Source of the DNA: Parasphingorhabdus sp.
GTDB taxonomy: Bacteria > Pseudomonadota > Alphaproteobacteria > Sphingomonadales > Sphingomonadaceae
Length of the DNA: 64,000 nt
Assembly (NCBI GenBank): GCA_030373505.1
Contig: JAUCYS010000005.1
Span: 1-64,000, forward strand
Direction of reading: 5' to 3'
Both the position numbers and the translations under genes were made by a program. The notes under the pieces were generated by a model, which was not told the DNA's origin, did no database searches, and was given only the letters and a program-made list of their open reading frames with translations. Positions 56,720 through 64,000 of this stretch are shown piece after piece (positions within the stretch are counted from its first letter, which is position 1; each line of letters opens with the position of its first letter).

Positions 56720-57868
56720 ATGAATATCTCGGATTGCCACAATGTGAACGACTTCCGCACGCTTGCCAGAAAGCGCCTGCCCTTTCCGATCTTTGATTAT
56801 ATCGATGGCGCGGCTGATGACGAGGTGACCCGGCGGCGGAATACCGAAGCCTATGAAAGCTGTGATCTGGTCCCCAATGTGCTCGCCGGCGTCGAGGATA
56901 TCGACATGAGCACGACGGTGATGGGCAAGAAACTGGCCATGCCATTGTTCCTCTCGCCTACCGCCCTGCAGCGGCTGTTTCACTGGCAGGGCGAGCGCGC
57001 CGTTGCCCGGGCAGCGGAGAAATTCGGAACCTATTTCGGCATATCCTCCCTCGCCACGGTCAGCATAGAGGAGATTGGCGCAAGCATCAGCACGCCGAAA
57101 ATGTTCCAGCTCTATGTGCACAAGGACAAGGATCTCAACCGGTCGATGGTCGAACGGTGCAAGGCGGCCAAATTTGATGCGCTGACCCTGACCGTCGACA
57201 CGATTGTCGGCGGCAATCGCGAGCGCTGCCTGCGGTCGGGCTTTACCAGCCCGCCCAGGATCACGCCGACAAGTTTCTGGAGCTATGCCGCGAAACCCGC
57301 CTGGGGCCTGAACTATATGTTCCGCGAAAAGTTCGAACTGTCGAACCTCAAGGACCATGTTTCGGAAGGGACCAGCGTCCCCAATTCCGTCGCCGACTAT
57401 TTCACCAACATGCTCGACCAGTCCCTCGACTGGAAAATGGCCGAGGAAATCCGCAAGGACTGGGGCGGAGAATTCTGCCTCAAGGGCATCATGTCAGTGG
57501 CCGATGCCAAACGCGCGGTCGATATCGGCGCGACCGCGATCATGGTGTCCAACCATGGCGGACGGCAGCTGGACGGTAGCCGCGCGCCGTTCGACCAGCT
57601 GGCCGAGATTTGCGATGCGGTGGGCGACAAGCTGGACGTGATCTGCGACGGCGGCATTACCCGCGGCAGCCATGTGCTCAAGGCGCTGAGCGTGGGGGCC
57701 AAGGCCTGTTCCGGCGGTCGCCTCTATCTTTACGCCCTCGCCGCTGCCGGACAGGACGGGGTTGAGCGAATCCTTTCCCTGCTGCAAAATGAAATTCAGC
57801 GCGACATGAAACTAATGGGCGTCACAGCGGTTGATCAGCTGAACCGCGACAATCTTCGTTTTCGATGA
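56720..57868 (+). CDS. FMN-dependent alpha-hydroxy-acid oxidase/dehydrogenase (L-lactate dehydrogenase type)
   Basis: This encodes a 382-residue TIM-barrel flavoenzyme that oxidises L-lactate or a similar 2-hydroxy acid, feeding quinone or oxygen. Motifs: FDYIDGAADDEVTRRRNTEAY at the N-terminus, LFLSPTALQRLFHWQGE, ISSLATVSIEEI, FQLYVHKD, LTLTVDTIVGGNRERC, catalytic VSNHGGRQLDGS (His and Arg), and the FMN phosphate site CDGGITRGSHVLKALSVGA. The membrane-binding loop of LldD is replaced by a region around residues 185-230 (FWSYAAKPAWGLNYMFREKF). It is divergent from creD and followed after 25 bp by the paralogous secreted pair. Confidence 0.92.
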   Translation: MNISDCHNVNDFRTLARKRLPFPIFDYIDGAADDEVTRRRNTEAYESCDLVPNVLAGVEDIDMSTTVMGKKLAMPLFLSPTALQRLFHWQGERAVARAAEKFGTYFGISSLATVSIEEIGASISTPKMFQLYVHKDKDLNRSMVERCKAAKFDALTLTVDTIVGGNRERCLRSGFTSPPRITPTSFWSYAAKPAWGLNYMFREKFELSNLKDHVSEGTSVPNSVADYFTNMLDQSLDWKMAEEIRKDWGGEFCLKGIMSVADAKRAVDIGATAIMVSNHGGRQLDGSRAPFDQLAEICDAVGDKLDVICDGGITRGSHVLKALSVGAKACSGGRLYLYALAAAGQDGVERILSLLQNEIQRDMKLMGVTAVDQLNRDNLRFR

Positions 57869-57893
57869 CCGACGCGTTCTGGGGATTGATATT

Positions 57894-58382
57894 ATGAAAA
57901 AAATGCACTTGAGCACACTGCTGCTGCTCTCTGGCCTGCTGCACTCGGCAGCATTTGCGCAACCGGGCGCGAAGGAGGATTCCACTCTGGAATCCGCCGG
58001 CAACAAGGTCACCGAGCCCTTTGACGGCAAGGAAGTACCGCAAAAGCTGAAAGATATTCAGGATGACCCCTATTCGCTGCGCGGCCTTAACCGATGCGGC
58101 CCGATCATCGCGGAGGTCCGGGAACTGAATGAGGTATTGGGACCGGACGTCAACGAACAGGTCGACAAGAGCCGCGGCAAAAAGCGCGAGCAAACAGCGG
58201 CACGCGTTGCCGGCAGCGCGATCGGCTCGATCATCCCGTTCGGCGGCATCATCGGCGAAGTCACCGGTGCCAATGCCGAGCGGCGGCGCTATAATGAAGC
58301 GGTTTATGCCGGTACCGTGCGGCGCGGGTTTCTGAAAGGCGTCGGCCTGCAGAAGGGATGCAAGGCACCCGCGCGACCCTGA
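57894..58382 (+). CDS. secreted protein, first of a tandem paralogous pair
   Basis: This encodes a 162-residue protein with a signal peptide (LSTLLLLSGLLHSAAFA). The mature part shares with the next gene the pattern PY-L-GL/M-x-RC, AEVREL, LGPDVNE, KRE, RVAGSAIGSIIPFGGIIGEVTGANAE and RRGFLKGV...GC. The Gly-rich GSIIPFGGIIGEVTGAN stretch may be a short membrane-inserting hairpin, and two conserved cysteines likely form a disulfide. I know no function. It may be cotranscribed with the upstream oxidase gene (25-bp gap). Confidence 0.78.
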   Translation: MKKMHLSTLLLLSGLLHSAAFAQPGAKEDSTLESAGNKVTEPFDGKEVPQKLKDIQDDPYSLRGLNRCGPIIAEVRELNEVLGPDVNEQVDKSRGKKREQTAARVAGSAIGSIIPFGGIIGEVTGANAERRRYNEAVYAGTVRRGFLKGVGLQKGCKAPARP

Positions 58383-58413
58383 TCAACCTTGGGGGCAACA
58401 AGGGAGATATATC

Positions 58414-58920
58414 ATGGCGAAAGCCGGATTTGGTGCTGTTATCGGCATGCTGGCCCTGACCGCACACCCCGTACGCGCCGAAACTCCGAATGTTGAACGG
58501 CCAATGGTCGATCATGTGGAAGACGCAGTGACCCAGCCCGCCAGGGACGTGAATCTGAAAAAGGACAAAATTCCGGAGCGTCTGCTACAGATTCAGAGCG
58601 CGCCTTATGATCTGACCGGCATGGATCGGTGCACCGCCATATTGGCCGAAATCCGTAATCTGCGCCCTCTGCTCGGCCCCGACGTTAACGAGGACCCGCA
58701 TCTGTCGCGCGCCGAAAAGCGCGAACGCAGCGTCAGCCGCGTTGCCGGTGGACTGATCGGCGGCCTGATTCCGTTTCGCGGCGTCGTGCGCGAAGTGACC
58801 GGTGCCAATGCAGCGGAGCAGCGCTACCGCAAGGCGCTTTCGGCGGGATTCGCCCGGCGGAGCTTTCTCAAGGGAGTCGCGTTCAGCCGGGGCTGTATGA
58901 CAAGAGCTTCGCTATCCTGA
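58414..58920 (+). CDS. secreted protein, second of a tandem paralogous pair
   Basis: This encodes 168 residues with a signal peptide (GFGAVIGMLALTAHPVRA). It aligns along its whole length with the preceding protein: PERLLQIQSAPYDLTGMDRC, AEIRNLRPLLGPDVNED, KRERSVSRVAGGLIGGLIPFRGVVREVTGANAAEQRY and RRSFLKGVAFSRGC. Identity looks like roughly 40 percent by eye, so the duplication is old. Both keep the two cysteines and the Gly-rich hairpin. The function is unknown. A hairpin terminator follows at its stop codon. Confidence 0.78.
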   Translation: MAKAGFGAVIGMLALTAHPVRAETPNVERPMVDHVEDAVTQPARDVNLKKDKIPERLLQIQSAPYDLTGMDRCTAILAEIRNLRPLLGPDVNEDPHLSRAEKRERSVSRVAGGLIGGLIPFRGVVREVTGANAAEQRYRKALSAGFARRSFLKGVAFSRGCMTRASLS

Positions 58921-58952
58921 CCTGTCCGGCAACGCTCTGCCGGATGGTCAGG
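58916..58952. terminator. interrupted hairpin at the convergent stop codons
   Basis: CCTGACC...CCGGC pairs with GCCGG...GGTCAGG, with small internal mismatches, across the stops of the second paralog and the 116-residue gene. There is no T tract; it is a probable bidirectional terminator. Confidence 0.5.
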
Positions 58953-59298
58953 CGACCGAGACCAACAGCAATGCAGAAAGCAGAAACACGGTTATCCCGC
59001 CAAAGGCAATGATCAGCCGATTCTGCAGCTGCATTCTCCGGTCCAGTTCCGCCTGCAGCAAACCGAAAGACTCAGCCAGTTCTTCCTGGGTTGGCAGTTG
59101 CTGCAACTTCTCGTGCAGCTGTTCCAGACGGGCGCGTTCATCGACACGTGCGCCGGGGTCTTCCAGCTTCTTCGCGCCTTTCGAGCGCCCCATTACCCGG
59201 CCATAGACATCGCTCGCAAGACGGCCTGCGGCCTCCTGCACCTTTGGGTGCCCCGCGATGGTCGAGATAGTCCCGATCACCAGCGGAGGAAGCGCCAT
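58948..59298 (-). CDS. C-terminally anchored coiled-coil protein of the sdh operon, unknown
   Basis: This encodes 116 residues: an N-terminal part PPLVIGTISTIAGHPKVQEAAGRLASDVYGRV, a charged helical region likely to form a coiled coil (RARLEQLHEKLQQLPTQEELAESFGLLQAELDRRMQLQ) and a C-terminal membrane helix (LIIAFGGITVFLLSALLLVSV). It would be tail-anchored with the helical part in the cytoplasm. Its start codon shares one base with the sdhA stop, so it is translated with succinate dehydrogenase. I do not recognise a family; a role in assembling or tethering the complex is only a guess. Confidence 0.72.
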   Translation of the reverse strand: MALPPLVIGTISTIAGHPKVQEAAGRLASDVYGRVMGRSKGAKKLEDPGARVDERARLEQLHEKLQQLPTQEELAESFGLLQAELDRRMQLQNRLIIAFGGITVFLLSALLLVSVA

Positions 59299-61118
59299 CA
59301 GTATACCCGCTTCTTCGGTTTGATATAATCCGCTTCGTCGGTCAGCGTATAATCATGGACCGGACGATAGCTGATCTCGCTCTTGCCGCCCTTGCCGCCC
59401 CATCCGTCAAAAGTGATGACGGTGTGCTTCATCCAGTTCGCGTCGTCACGATCCGGATAGTCTTCCTGCATATGCGCGCCGCGGCTTTCCTTGCGGTTGG
59501 CGGCCGCCTTCATCGTCACCACGGCCTGGCTCATCAGATTGTCCAGTTCCAGCGTTTCGATCAGGTCGGTGTTCCAGATCAGCGAGCGGTCGGTGACCCC
59601 GACATCGGCAAGCTTGGCATTGACCTTTTCCATCTCGGCAACGCCTTCGTCGAGCAGCTTGTTGTCGCGGAACACCGCAGCGTGCCGCTGCATGGTCTTC
59701 TGCATCTCCAGCCGCAGCTCGGCGGTCGGGATCGAACCCTTGGCATTGCGGAAATGATCCAGTCGCTGCAGCGCCAGATCGGCGGAATTGGCTGGCAGCG
59801 GCTTGTGCGGGGCGTTTGGCACCAGCTTTTCCTTGAGCCGCAGACCGGTTGCGCGGCCAAAGACCACCAGATCGATCAGCGAGTTGGAACCGAGACGATT
59901 GGCGCCATGTACCGAAACGCAGGCCGCCTCGCCGACGGAATAGAGACCGGGGACAATCGCATCCGGATCTTCCGCAGTCGGATTGACCACTTCGCCATGA
60001 TAGTTGCAGGGTATGCCGCCCATATTATAATGAACCGTCGGCACCACCGGCAGTGCTTCACGGGTCAGGTCGACGCCGGCGAAAATCTTGCCGGTTTCGG
60101 TGATGCCCGGCAGCCGTTCGGCCAGCACTTCGGGCGCGATATGGTCTAGGTGGAGATAGATATGATCCTTCTCCGGCCCGACGCCGCGGCCTTCGCGGAT
60201 TTCGGTGGCCATGCAGCGCGAAACGACATCGCGGCTGGCCAGATCCTTGGCACTCGGCGCATAGCGTTCCATGAACCGCTCGCCCTCGCTGTTGGTCAGA
60301 TAGCCGCCCTCGCCGCGCGCGCCTTCGGTGATCAGCACGCCGGCGCCGTAAATGCCGGTCGGGTGGAACTGGACAAATTCCATATCCTGCAGCGGCAGAC
60401 CCGCGCGCAGCACCATGCCGCCGCCGTCGCCGGTGCAGGTATGGGCCGAGGTCGCGCTGAAATAGCAGCGTCCGGAACCACCGGTCGCCAGCACCACGGC
60501 GTGGCTGCGGAACCGGTGAATGGAGCCGTCCTCGAGGCACAGGGCGATCACGCCCCGGCACTCGCCGTCTTCCATGATCAGGTCGATGGCGAAATATTCG
60601 ATGAAGAAATCCGCGTCATATTTCAGGCTCTGCTGATACAGGGCGTGCAGCATCGCATGGCCGGTACGGTCGGCAGCAGCACAGGTGCGCTGGACCGCCG
60701 GCCCCTCGCCCATATTCTGCATATGGCCGCCGAACGGACGCTGGTAGATGGTGCCATCCTCGTTGCGCGAGAAAGGCACGCCGGCATGTTCCAGCTCGTA
60801 GACCGCCTGCGGCGCTTCGCGCACCAGATATTCGATCGCGTCCTGGTCGCCAAGCCAGTCTGACCCCTTGACCGTGTCATACATATGCCACTGCCAGTGA
60901 TCGGGCGTGTTGTTGCCCAGCGAGGCGGCAATCCCGCCCTGCGCCGCAACCGTGTGCGAACGGGTCGGGAAGACCTTGGTGATGCAGGCTGTTTTCAGGC
61001 CCGATTCCGCTGACCCCATGGTGGCGCGCAGGCCGGAGCCGCCGGCGCCAACAACGACGGTGTCATAGCTGTGATCAATGATCTTGTAGGCAGGCTGGGT
61101 GGATGTTTCAGACTTCAT
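59298..61118 (-). CDS. sdhA: succinate dehydrogenase flavoprotein subunit
   Basis: This is the 606-residue FAD subunit of complex II, oxidising succinate to fumarate. It has the dinucleotide fold [15 protein letters not shown], the covalent-FAD histidine in [11 protein letters not shown], the substrate region [12 protein letters not shown] with EGARGEGG, the active-site base region [18 protein letters not shown], and the [18 protein letters not shown] end motif. I chose the ATG at 61118, which overlaps sdhD by 4 bp; the frame stays open upstream but is not SdhA-like. Unusually, sdhB does not follow. Confidence 0.97.
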   Translation of the reverse strand: MKSETSTQPAYKIIDHSYDTVVVGAGGSGLRATMGSAESGLKTACITKVFPTRSHTVAAQGGIAASLGNNTPDHWQWHMYDTVKGSDWLGDQDAIEYLVREAPQAVYELEHAGVPFSRNEDGTIYQRPFGGHMQNMGEGPAVQRTCAAADRTGHAMLHALYQQSLKYDADFFIEYFAIDLIMEDGECRGVIALCLEDGSIHRFRSHAVVLATGGSGRCYFSATSAHTCTGDGGGMVLRAGLPLQDMEFVQFHPTGIYGAGVLITEGARGEGGYLTNSEGERFMERYAPSAKDLASRDVVSRCMATEIREGRGVGPEKDHIYLHLDHIAPEVLAERLPGITETGKIFAGVDLTREALPVVPTVHYNMGGIPCNYHGEVVNPTAEDPDAIVPGLYSVGEAACVSVHGANRLGSNSLIDLVVFGRATGLRLKEKLVPNAPHKPLPANSADLALQRLDHFRNAKGSIPTAELRLEMQKTMQRHAAVFRDNKLLDEGVAEMEKVNAKLADVGVTDRSLIWNTDLIETLELDNLMSQAVVTMKAAANRKESRGAHMQEDYPDRDDANWMKHTVITFDGWGGKGGKSEISYRPVHDYTLTDEADYIKPKKRVY

Positions 61119-61504
61119 GCGACCACTCCGGTAAACGCTATTTTCGCAACCGAGAAAATTCCCAGCGACGCGCCGCCAAGGGCGAAAAAGTTGAGCAGGA
61201 CGATCAGGCCGAACTTGACGCCGTGATCCGGTACATAATCCTCGATCAGCACCTGCAGGCCGAGGCGCAAATGCCAGAAAATGCTGACAAGCATCAGCAT
61301 CATCGGCACAGCGACCAGCGGCGAGGACAGCCACTCGACCAGCAACTCATGTTCGAAATTCGGCAGCCGGACCAGCGAAATGACCAGCCACAGCACCAGC
61401 AGCAGATTGCTGACCGCGGTCACTCGCTGCACGATCCAGTGATGCGCGCCTTCCTGCGCCGATCCGAGGCCGCGTACCCGGCCAATATTGGTTCCTGAAC
61501 CCAT
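61115..61504 (-). CDS. sdhD: succinate dehydrogenase membrane anchor subunit D
   Basis: This encodes 129 residues with three membrane helices ([59 protein letters not shown]). The N-terminal [20 protein letters not shown] and the [14 protein letters not shown] stretch (heme/quinone region) are typical of alphaproteobacterial SdhD. It lies between sdhC (18-bp gap) and sdhA (4-bp overlap). Confidence 0.94.
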   Translation of the reverse strand: MGSGTNIGRVRGLGSAQEGAHHWIVQRVTAVSNLLLVLWLVISLVRLPNFEHELLVEWLSSPLVAVPMMLMLVSIFWHLRLGLQVLIEDYVPDHGVKFGLIVLLNFFALGGASLGIFSVAKIAFTGVVA

Positions 61505-61522
61505 CGTCTGATTCCTGTTCTG

Positions 61523-61933
61523 TCAGATATTCTTGAAAGCGATATAAAGCCACATCGCAGCGGTGGTGAGGATCGCCGCCAGTGGCACCGCCGTCGCCCA
61601 CATCTTGTTGGTCTGCAGCTCATAGCCGGCACCCGCATCCAGCACGAAATGCCGCAGGCCCGAATACATATGTTCGAAAAAGGCAAAGCTCATGCCAACC
61701 AGCACGATATAGCCGAGATAGAGAAAGTTGAACCAGCTCTGGAAATAGGCATAGCTTTCCGGACCGGCCGCAATGGCATAGAGCCACCAGACCAGCAGCG
61801 GCACGCCGACCAGCGCCATGGCGTCCCCGGTTGCGCGGTGCAATATGGACACCAGCATATGCGGCCCCCATTTATAGACTTGCAGATGCGGTGAGAGCGG
61901 TCTGTTCGATGCTGAACCTGATACGCCGGACAT
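61523..61933 (-). CDS. sdhC: succinate dehydrogenase cytochrome b556 subunit C
   Basis: This encodes 136 residues, three membrane helices, with the signature RPLSPHLQVYKWGPHMLVSILHRATG (the SdhC Ser-x-x-His-Arg-x-x-Gly motif) and the heme-ligand motif HMYSGLRHFVLDAG. It is the first gene of the sdhC-sdhD-sdhA run. The 200-bp spacer to the divergent SDR gene must hold its promoter; one GANTC lies there, with nothing else clear. Confidence 0.95.
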   Translation of the reverse strand: MSGVSGSASNRPLSPHLQVYKWGPHMLVSILHRATGDAMALVGVPLLVWWLYAIAAGPESYAYFQSWFNFLYLGYIVLVGMSFAFFEHMYSGLRHFVLDAGAGYELQTNKMWATAVPLAAILTTAAMWLYIAFKNI

Positions 61934-62135
61934 GGTCTTCCCCTGAACAATCTCCCCGGCCCGTGCCGGAGTCTTTGAAATCGAACCATTCCCTTAGCGA
62001 AAAGCGCGTATCATGCAAACCAGATGCGCCGGATTTGGATAATTTATTAGTGCAAACCGGTGCAGCGGCGGCGCAGGGGACGAAATCTGCATCATCATAT
62101 GGACGCGCGCGGCCTCTCGTTCTAGTCAGCGAGCG

Positions 62136-62849
62136 ATGAGCAACACAAAAACGCATATATTGGTCACCGGTGCCAGCCGCGGCATCGGCAAGGCCATCCT
62201 CGAATCGCTGGACCGCGACAATGTGACTGTCGTCGGCCAGAGCACCGGCGGCGGCGATGGCCTGCTAGCCGCGGACTTCACCCGCGAGGGCGCGGCTCCC
62301 GGTCTCTGGGAGCAGGCGCTCGACCGGCTCGACGGCCGGATCGACGTGCTGGTCAACAATGCCGGCCTGTTCCAGCCCAATCTGATCACCGCCGACGACT
62401 GGCTGGAAAGTTGGAACCGGACGATGACGATCAACCTGACGGCCTCCGCCGAACTGTGCCGCCTCGCAGTGCTGCATTTCCAGCAGCGCGGCGAATCCGG
62501 GCGGATCGTCAATATCGCGAGCCGCGCCGCCTATCGCGGCGACGGGCCCGAGCACTGGCATTATGCGGCCTCCAAGGGCGGCATGGTGGCGATGACCAAG
62601 ACGATCGCCAGAGCCTATGCCCATCAGCAGATTCTGGCCTTCGCCATCTGCCCCGGCTTCACCATGACCGGCATGGCGGAGGATTATCTCGCCAGCCGCG
62701 GCGGCGACAAGTTGCTCGCCGATATCCCGCTCGGCAGAGTGGCGCAACCGGAGGAAATCGCCTCGATGGCCCGCTATTGCGCGCTCGACGCCCCCGCCAG
62801 CATGACCGGAGCCGTGCTCGACGCCAATGGCGCCAGCTTCGTCCGATGA
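62136..62849 (+). CDS. SDR family oxidoreductase
   Basis: This encodes a 237-residue short-chain dehydrogenase: cofactor motif ILVTGASRGIGKAIL, NNAGLF, catalytic NIASRAAYRGDGPEHWHYAASKGG (Ser-Tyr-Lys), CPGFTMTGMAEDYL and a C-terminal SMTGAVLDANGASFVR. The compact length and the second motif resemble FabG-like 3-oxoacyl reductases, but the substrate cannot be inferred. It is coupled by a 4-bp ATGA overlap to a spermidine-synthase-like methyltransferase-fold gene, an unusual partner. Confidence 0.9.
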   Translation: MSNTKTHILVTGASRGIGKAILESLDRDNVTVVGQSTGGGDGLLAADFTREGAAPGLWEQALDRLDGRIDVLVNNAGLFQPNLITADDWLESWNRTMTINLTASAELCRLAVLHFQQRGESGRIVNIASRAAYRGDGPEHWHYAASKGGMVAMTKTIARAYAHQQILAFAICPGFTMTGMAEDYLASRGGDKLLADIPLGRVAQPEEIASMARYCALDAPASMTGAVLDANGASFVR

Positions 62850-63526
62850 TCGCCCGCGAGCTGCTCGATACCGCCGCCATCCCCGGCGGCGGCGAATTGC
62901 GCCTGTTCCGGCGGGAGCTGAAAGGCGCGGATGAATTTTCGATCATGCTCGGCCGGATCGAACTGATGAACAGCCGGCTCAGCGGTTCGGAAGAGGCGCT
63001 CGCCACCCTCACCTGCGCTGGCCTCCAGGTCAAAAACCCGCGCCTGCTGATCGGCGGCTACGGCATGGGCTTCACCTTGCGCGCAGCGCTGTCGGTGCTG
63101 CCGCCGCAGGCGAGTGTCGAGGTCGCCGAGCTGATCCCCGCGATCGTCGATTGGGCCCGCGGACCGATGGCCGATCTGTCGCAGGACTGTCTCGCCGACA
63201 GCCGGGTGACCATGACCATAGGTGATGTGTGCGATCTGATCCACAGCGCGGACCGCGACTATGATGCGATTCTGCTCGATGTCGACAATGGTCCCGACGG
63301 CCTGACTCACGAAGCCAATGACCGGCTCTACAGCATGGCAGGTCTGGCCAAGGCGAAGAAGGCGCTGCGCAGCAACGGCATCCTCGCGATCTGGTCGAGC
63401 GAAGGCGATTCCCGGTTCACGTCGCGCCTGCACAAGTCCGGTTTTGCGGTCGATGTCAAAACCGTAGCAGCGCGCAGCAGCGGCAAGGGCGCGAAACATA
63501 CGATCTGGCTGGCGACGAAGCGCTAG
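62846..63526 (+). CDS. spermidine-synthase-like Rossmann protein
   Basis: This encodes 226 residues of the class I methyltransferase / polyamine synthase fold: LLIGGYGMGFTLRAAL (motif I), VEVAELIPAIVDWARG (motif II acidic residue), VTMTIGDVCDLI, DAILLDVDNGPDG (the catalytic-Asp position of spermidine synthases) and AKKALRSNGILAIWSSEGDSRF. It lacks the N-terminal beta domain of true SpeE, so polyamine synthesis is uncertain; such short homologues are often annotated only as spermidine synthase-like. It begins inside the stop of the SDR gene. Confidence 0.87.
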   Translation: MIARELLDTAAIPGGGELRLFRRELKGADEFSIMLGRIELMNSRLSGSEEALATLTCAGLQVKNPRLLIGGYGMGFTLRAALSVLPPQASVEVAELIPAIVDWARGPMADLSQDCLADSRVTMTIGDVCDLIHSADRDYDAILLDVDNGPDGLTHEANDRLYSMAGLAKAKKALRSNGILAIWSSEGDSRFTSRLHKSGFAVDVKTVAARSSGKGAKHTIWLATKR

Positions 63527-63534
63527 CCGCCCCG

Positions 63535-64000
63535 CTAGAAGCGGATATCCAGCGCGGCAAAACTGACCGCCCCGGCGAGGGCCAGAACGACGCTGCTCGC
63601 AGCAAGGGCAAGCACCGCCGACCGGCCGTTTTTCCAGCCCGCAGCAAAACCGGCGACGACCGCCTTGAAGATCATATTGGCGAGCACCGTCATCGCCAGC
63701 ACGAAACCCGCCAGACTGGCCGCGATCGTATCGGTCGGCAGCGTGCCCAACGTGATGATCGCGGCGTCCACGTCAAACGAGCCCATGATCAGCACCAGAT
63801 AGGCGATGCCGCTGCTGCCGAATTTCGCTTCCGCCCAGCGCGCCGCCAGCGACATCACCGCTACCGTCGCCGCAAAGAAAAAGGCGGGCAGCAGATGGAT
63901 CGGATTGCGCGTATCGACGCTCTCGTCGCTTCTCGCCGCACCGCTCCGGCGCAACAGCAGCAAGCCGATGCCCCCCGCCACCAGCGCCGCCGGCGTCAGG
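63535..64000 (-). CDS. DUF4010 / MgtC-SapB-like membrane protein, C-terminal part (cut by window edge)
   Basis: About 155 residues are visible of a polytopic membrane protein whose start lies beyond the window. At least four hydrophobic segments are present (LLPAFFFAATVAVMSLAA; GIAYLVLIMGSFDVDAAIITLG; AASLAGFVLAMTVLANMIFKAVVAG; AVLALAASSVVLALAGAVSFAAL). The SFDVDAAIITLG and LANMIFK patterns match the DUF4010 half of MgtC/SapB-type proteins. The function is unknown. It ends 8 bp from the convergent spermidine-synthase-like gene. Confidence 0.82.
   Translation of the reverse strand, partial: LTPAALVAGGIGLLLLRRSGAARSDESVDTRNPIHLLPAFFFAATVAVMSLAARWAEAKFGSSGIAYLVLIMGSFDVDAAIITLGTLPTDTIAASLAGFVLAMTVLANMIFKAVVAGFAAGWKNGRSAVLALAASSVVLALAGAVSFAALDIRF

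Noticed and set aside
60058-60561. Arg-rich 167-residue frame inside sdhA
   Set aside because: Shadow of sdhA in another frame on the same strand; composition is typical of an out-of-frame read.

Overview
The window looks like chromosome of a sphingomonad (Alphaproteobacteria, Sphingomonadales; close to the Sphingopyxis/Sphingorhabdus/Parasphingorhabdus group, which I infer from gene content and have not tested). The evidence is a ctrA/ccrM cell-cycle pair with GANTC and TTAA-type sites, an APS-reductase type cysH next to a DUF934 gene, folP with a long N-terminal extension, the XrtA/PEP-CTERM regulators prsK and prsR, an sdhC-sdhD-sdhA block, and many secreted amidohydrolases and peptidases. 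Base composition is moderately GC-rich and genes are packed with 1-8 bp overlaps. I saw no tRNA, rRNA, CRISPR array, insertion sequence or prophage.

Layout. 1-9.7 kb: end of a sulfite-reductase operon (hemoprotein, DUF934, cysH), dnaB, a UPF0262/GH25-lysozyme/dcd run, a 5'-truncated saccharopine-dehydrogenase-like gene, a PPP-family phosphatase, ctrA and arfB. 9.7-15.2 kb: an exported S9 peptidase with msrC, a CtrA-box-preceded glycine-zipper envelope protein, the N-degron transferase bpt, and a small membrane protein. 15.3-22.2 kb: an exported amidohydrolase with a beta-hydroxyacid dehydrogenase, a frameshifted threonine dehydratase, a GGDEF/EAL protein, and a poor non-coding stretch. 22.2-31.3 kb: a UvrA-like ATPase, ccrM-folP, a fatty acid desaturase, and glmM-(small membrane protein)-thiD-rnhB. 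31.5-39.2 kb: a symporter with an aldo-keto reductase, a peptide module (POT permease plus two amidohydrolases), a nitroreductase and a GntR regulator. 39.2-46.1 kb: the exosortase-associated set (glycosyltransferase, prsK, prsR, TPR protein). 46.2-50.7 kb: a RamB/ScfR-like regulator with its own palindrome, an acidic anchored protein, and a rubrerythrin / CCG-domain Fe-S protein / DUF3501 operon. 50.8-64 kb: M20 peptidase, DUF4893 lipoprotein, hydroxybutyrate dehydrogenase, YpfJ-type metalloprotease, creD, an FMN lactate-dehydrogenase-like gene, two tandem paralogous secreted proteins, sdhCDA without an adjacent sdhB, an SDR/spermidine-synthase-like pair and the end of a DUF4010 gene.

The strongest regulatory theme is the cell cycle. 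Both ctrA and ccrM have five GANTC sites in their upstream DNA plus TTAA elements, dnaB has two abutting GANTC sites just before its start, and the glycine-zipper gene has a perfect TTAA-N7-TTAA box. This suggests a CtrA/CcrM circuit that reads the methylation state behind the replication fork.

Three reading frames look damaged. ilvA lacks one base in the PLP glycine loop. The saccharopine-dehydrogenase-like gene lacks its nucleotide-binding N-terminus. The uvrA-like gene has its only convincing start codon one base out of frame. Sequencing or assembly error should be excluded before any of these is called biological.
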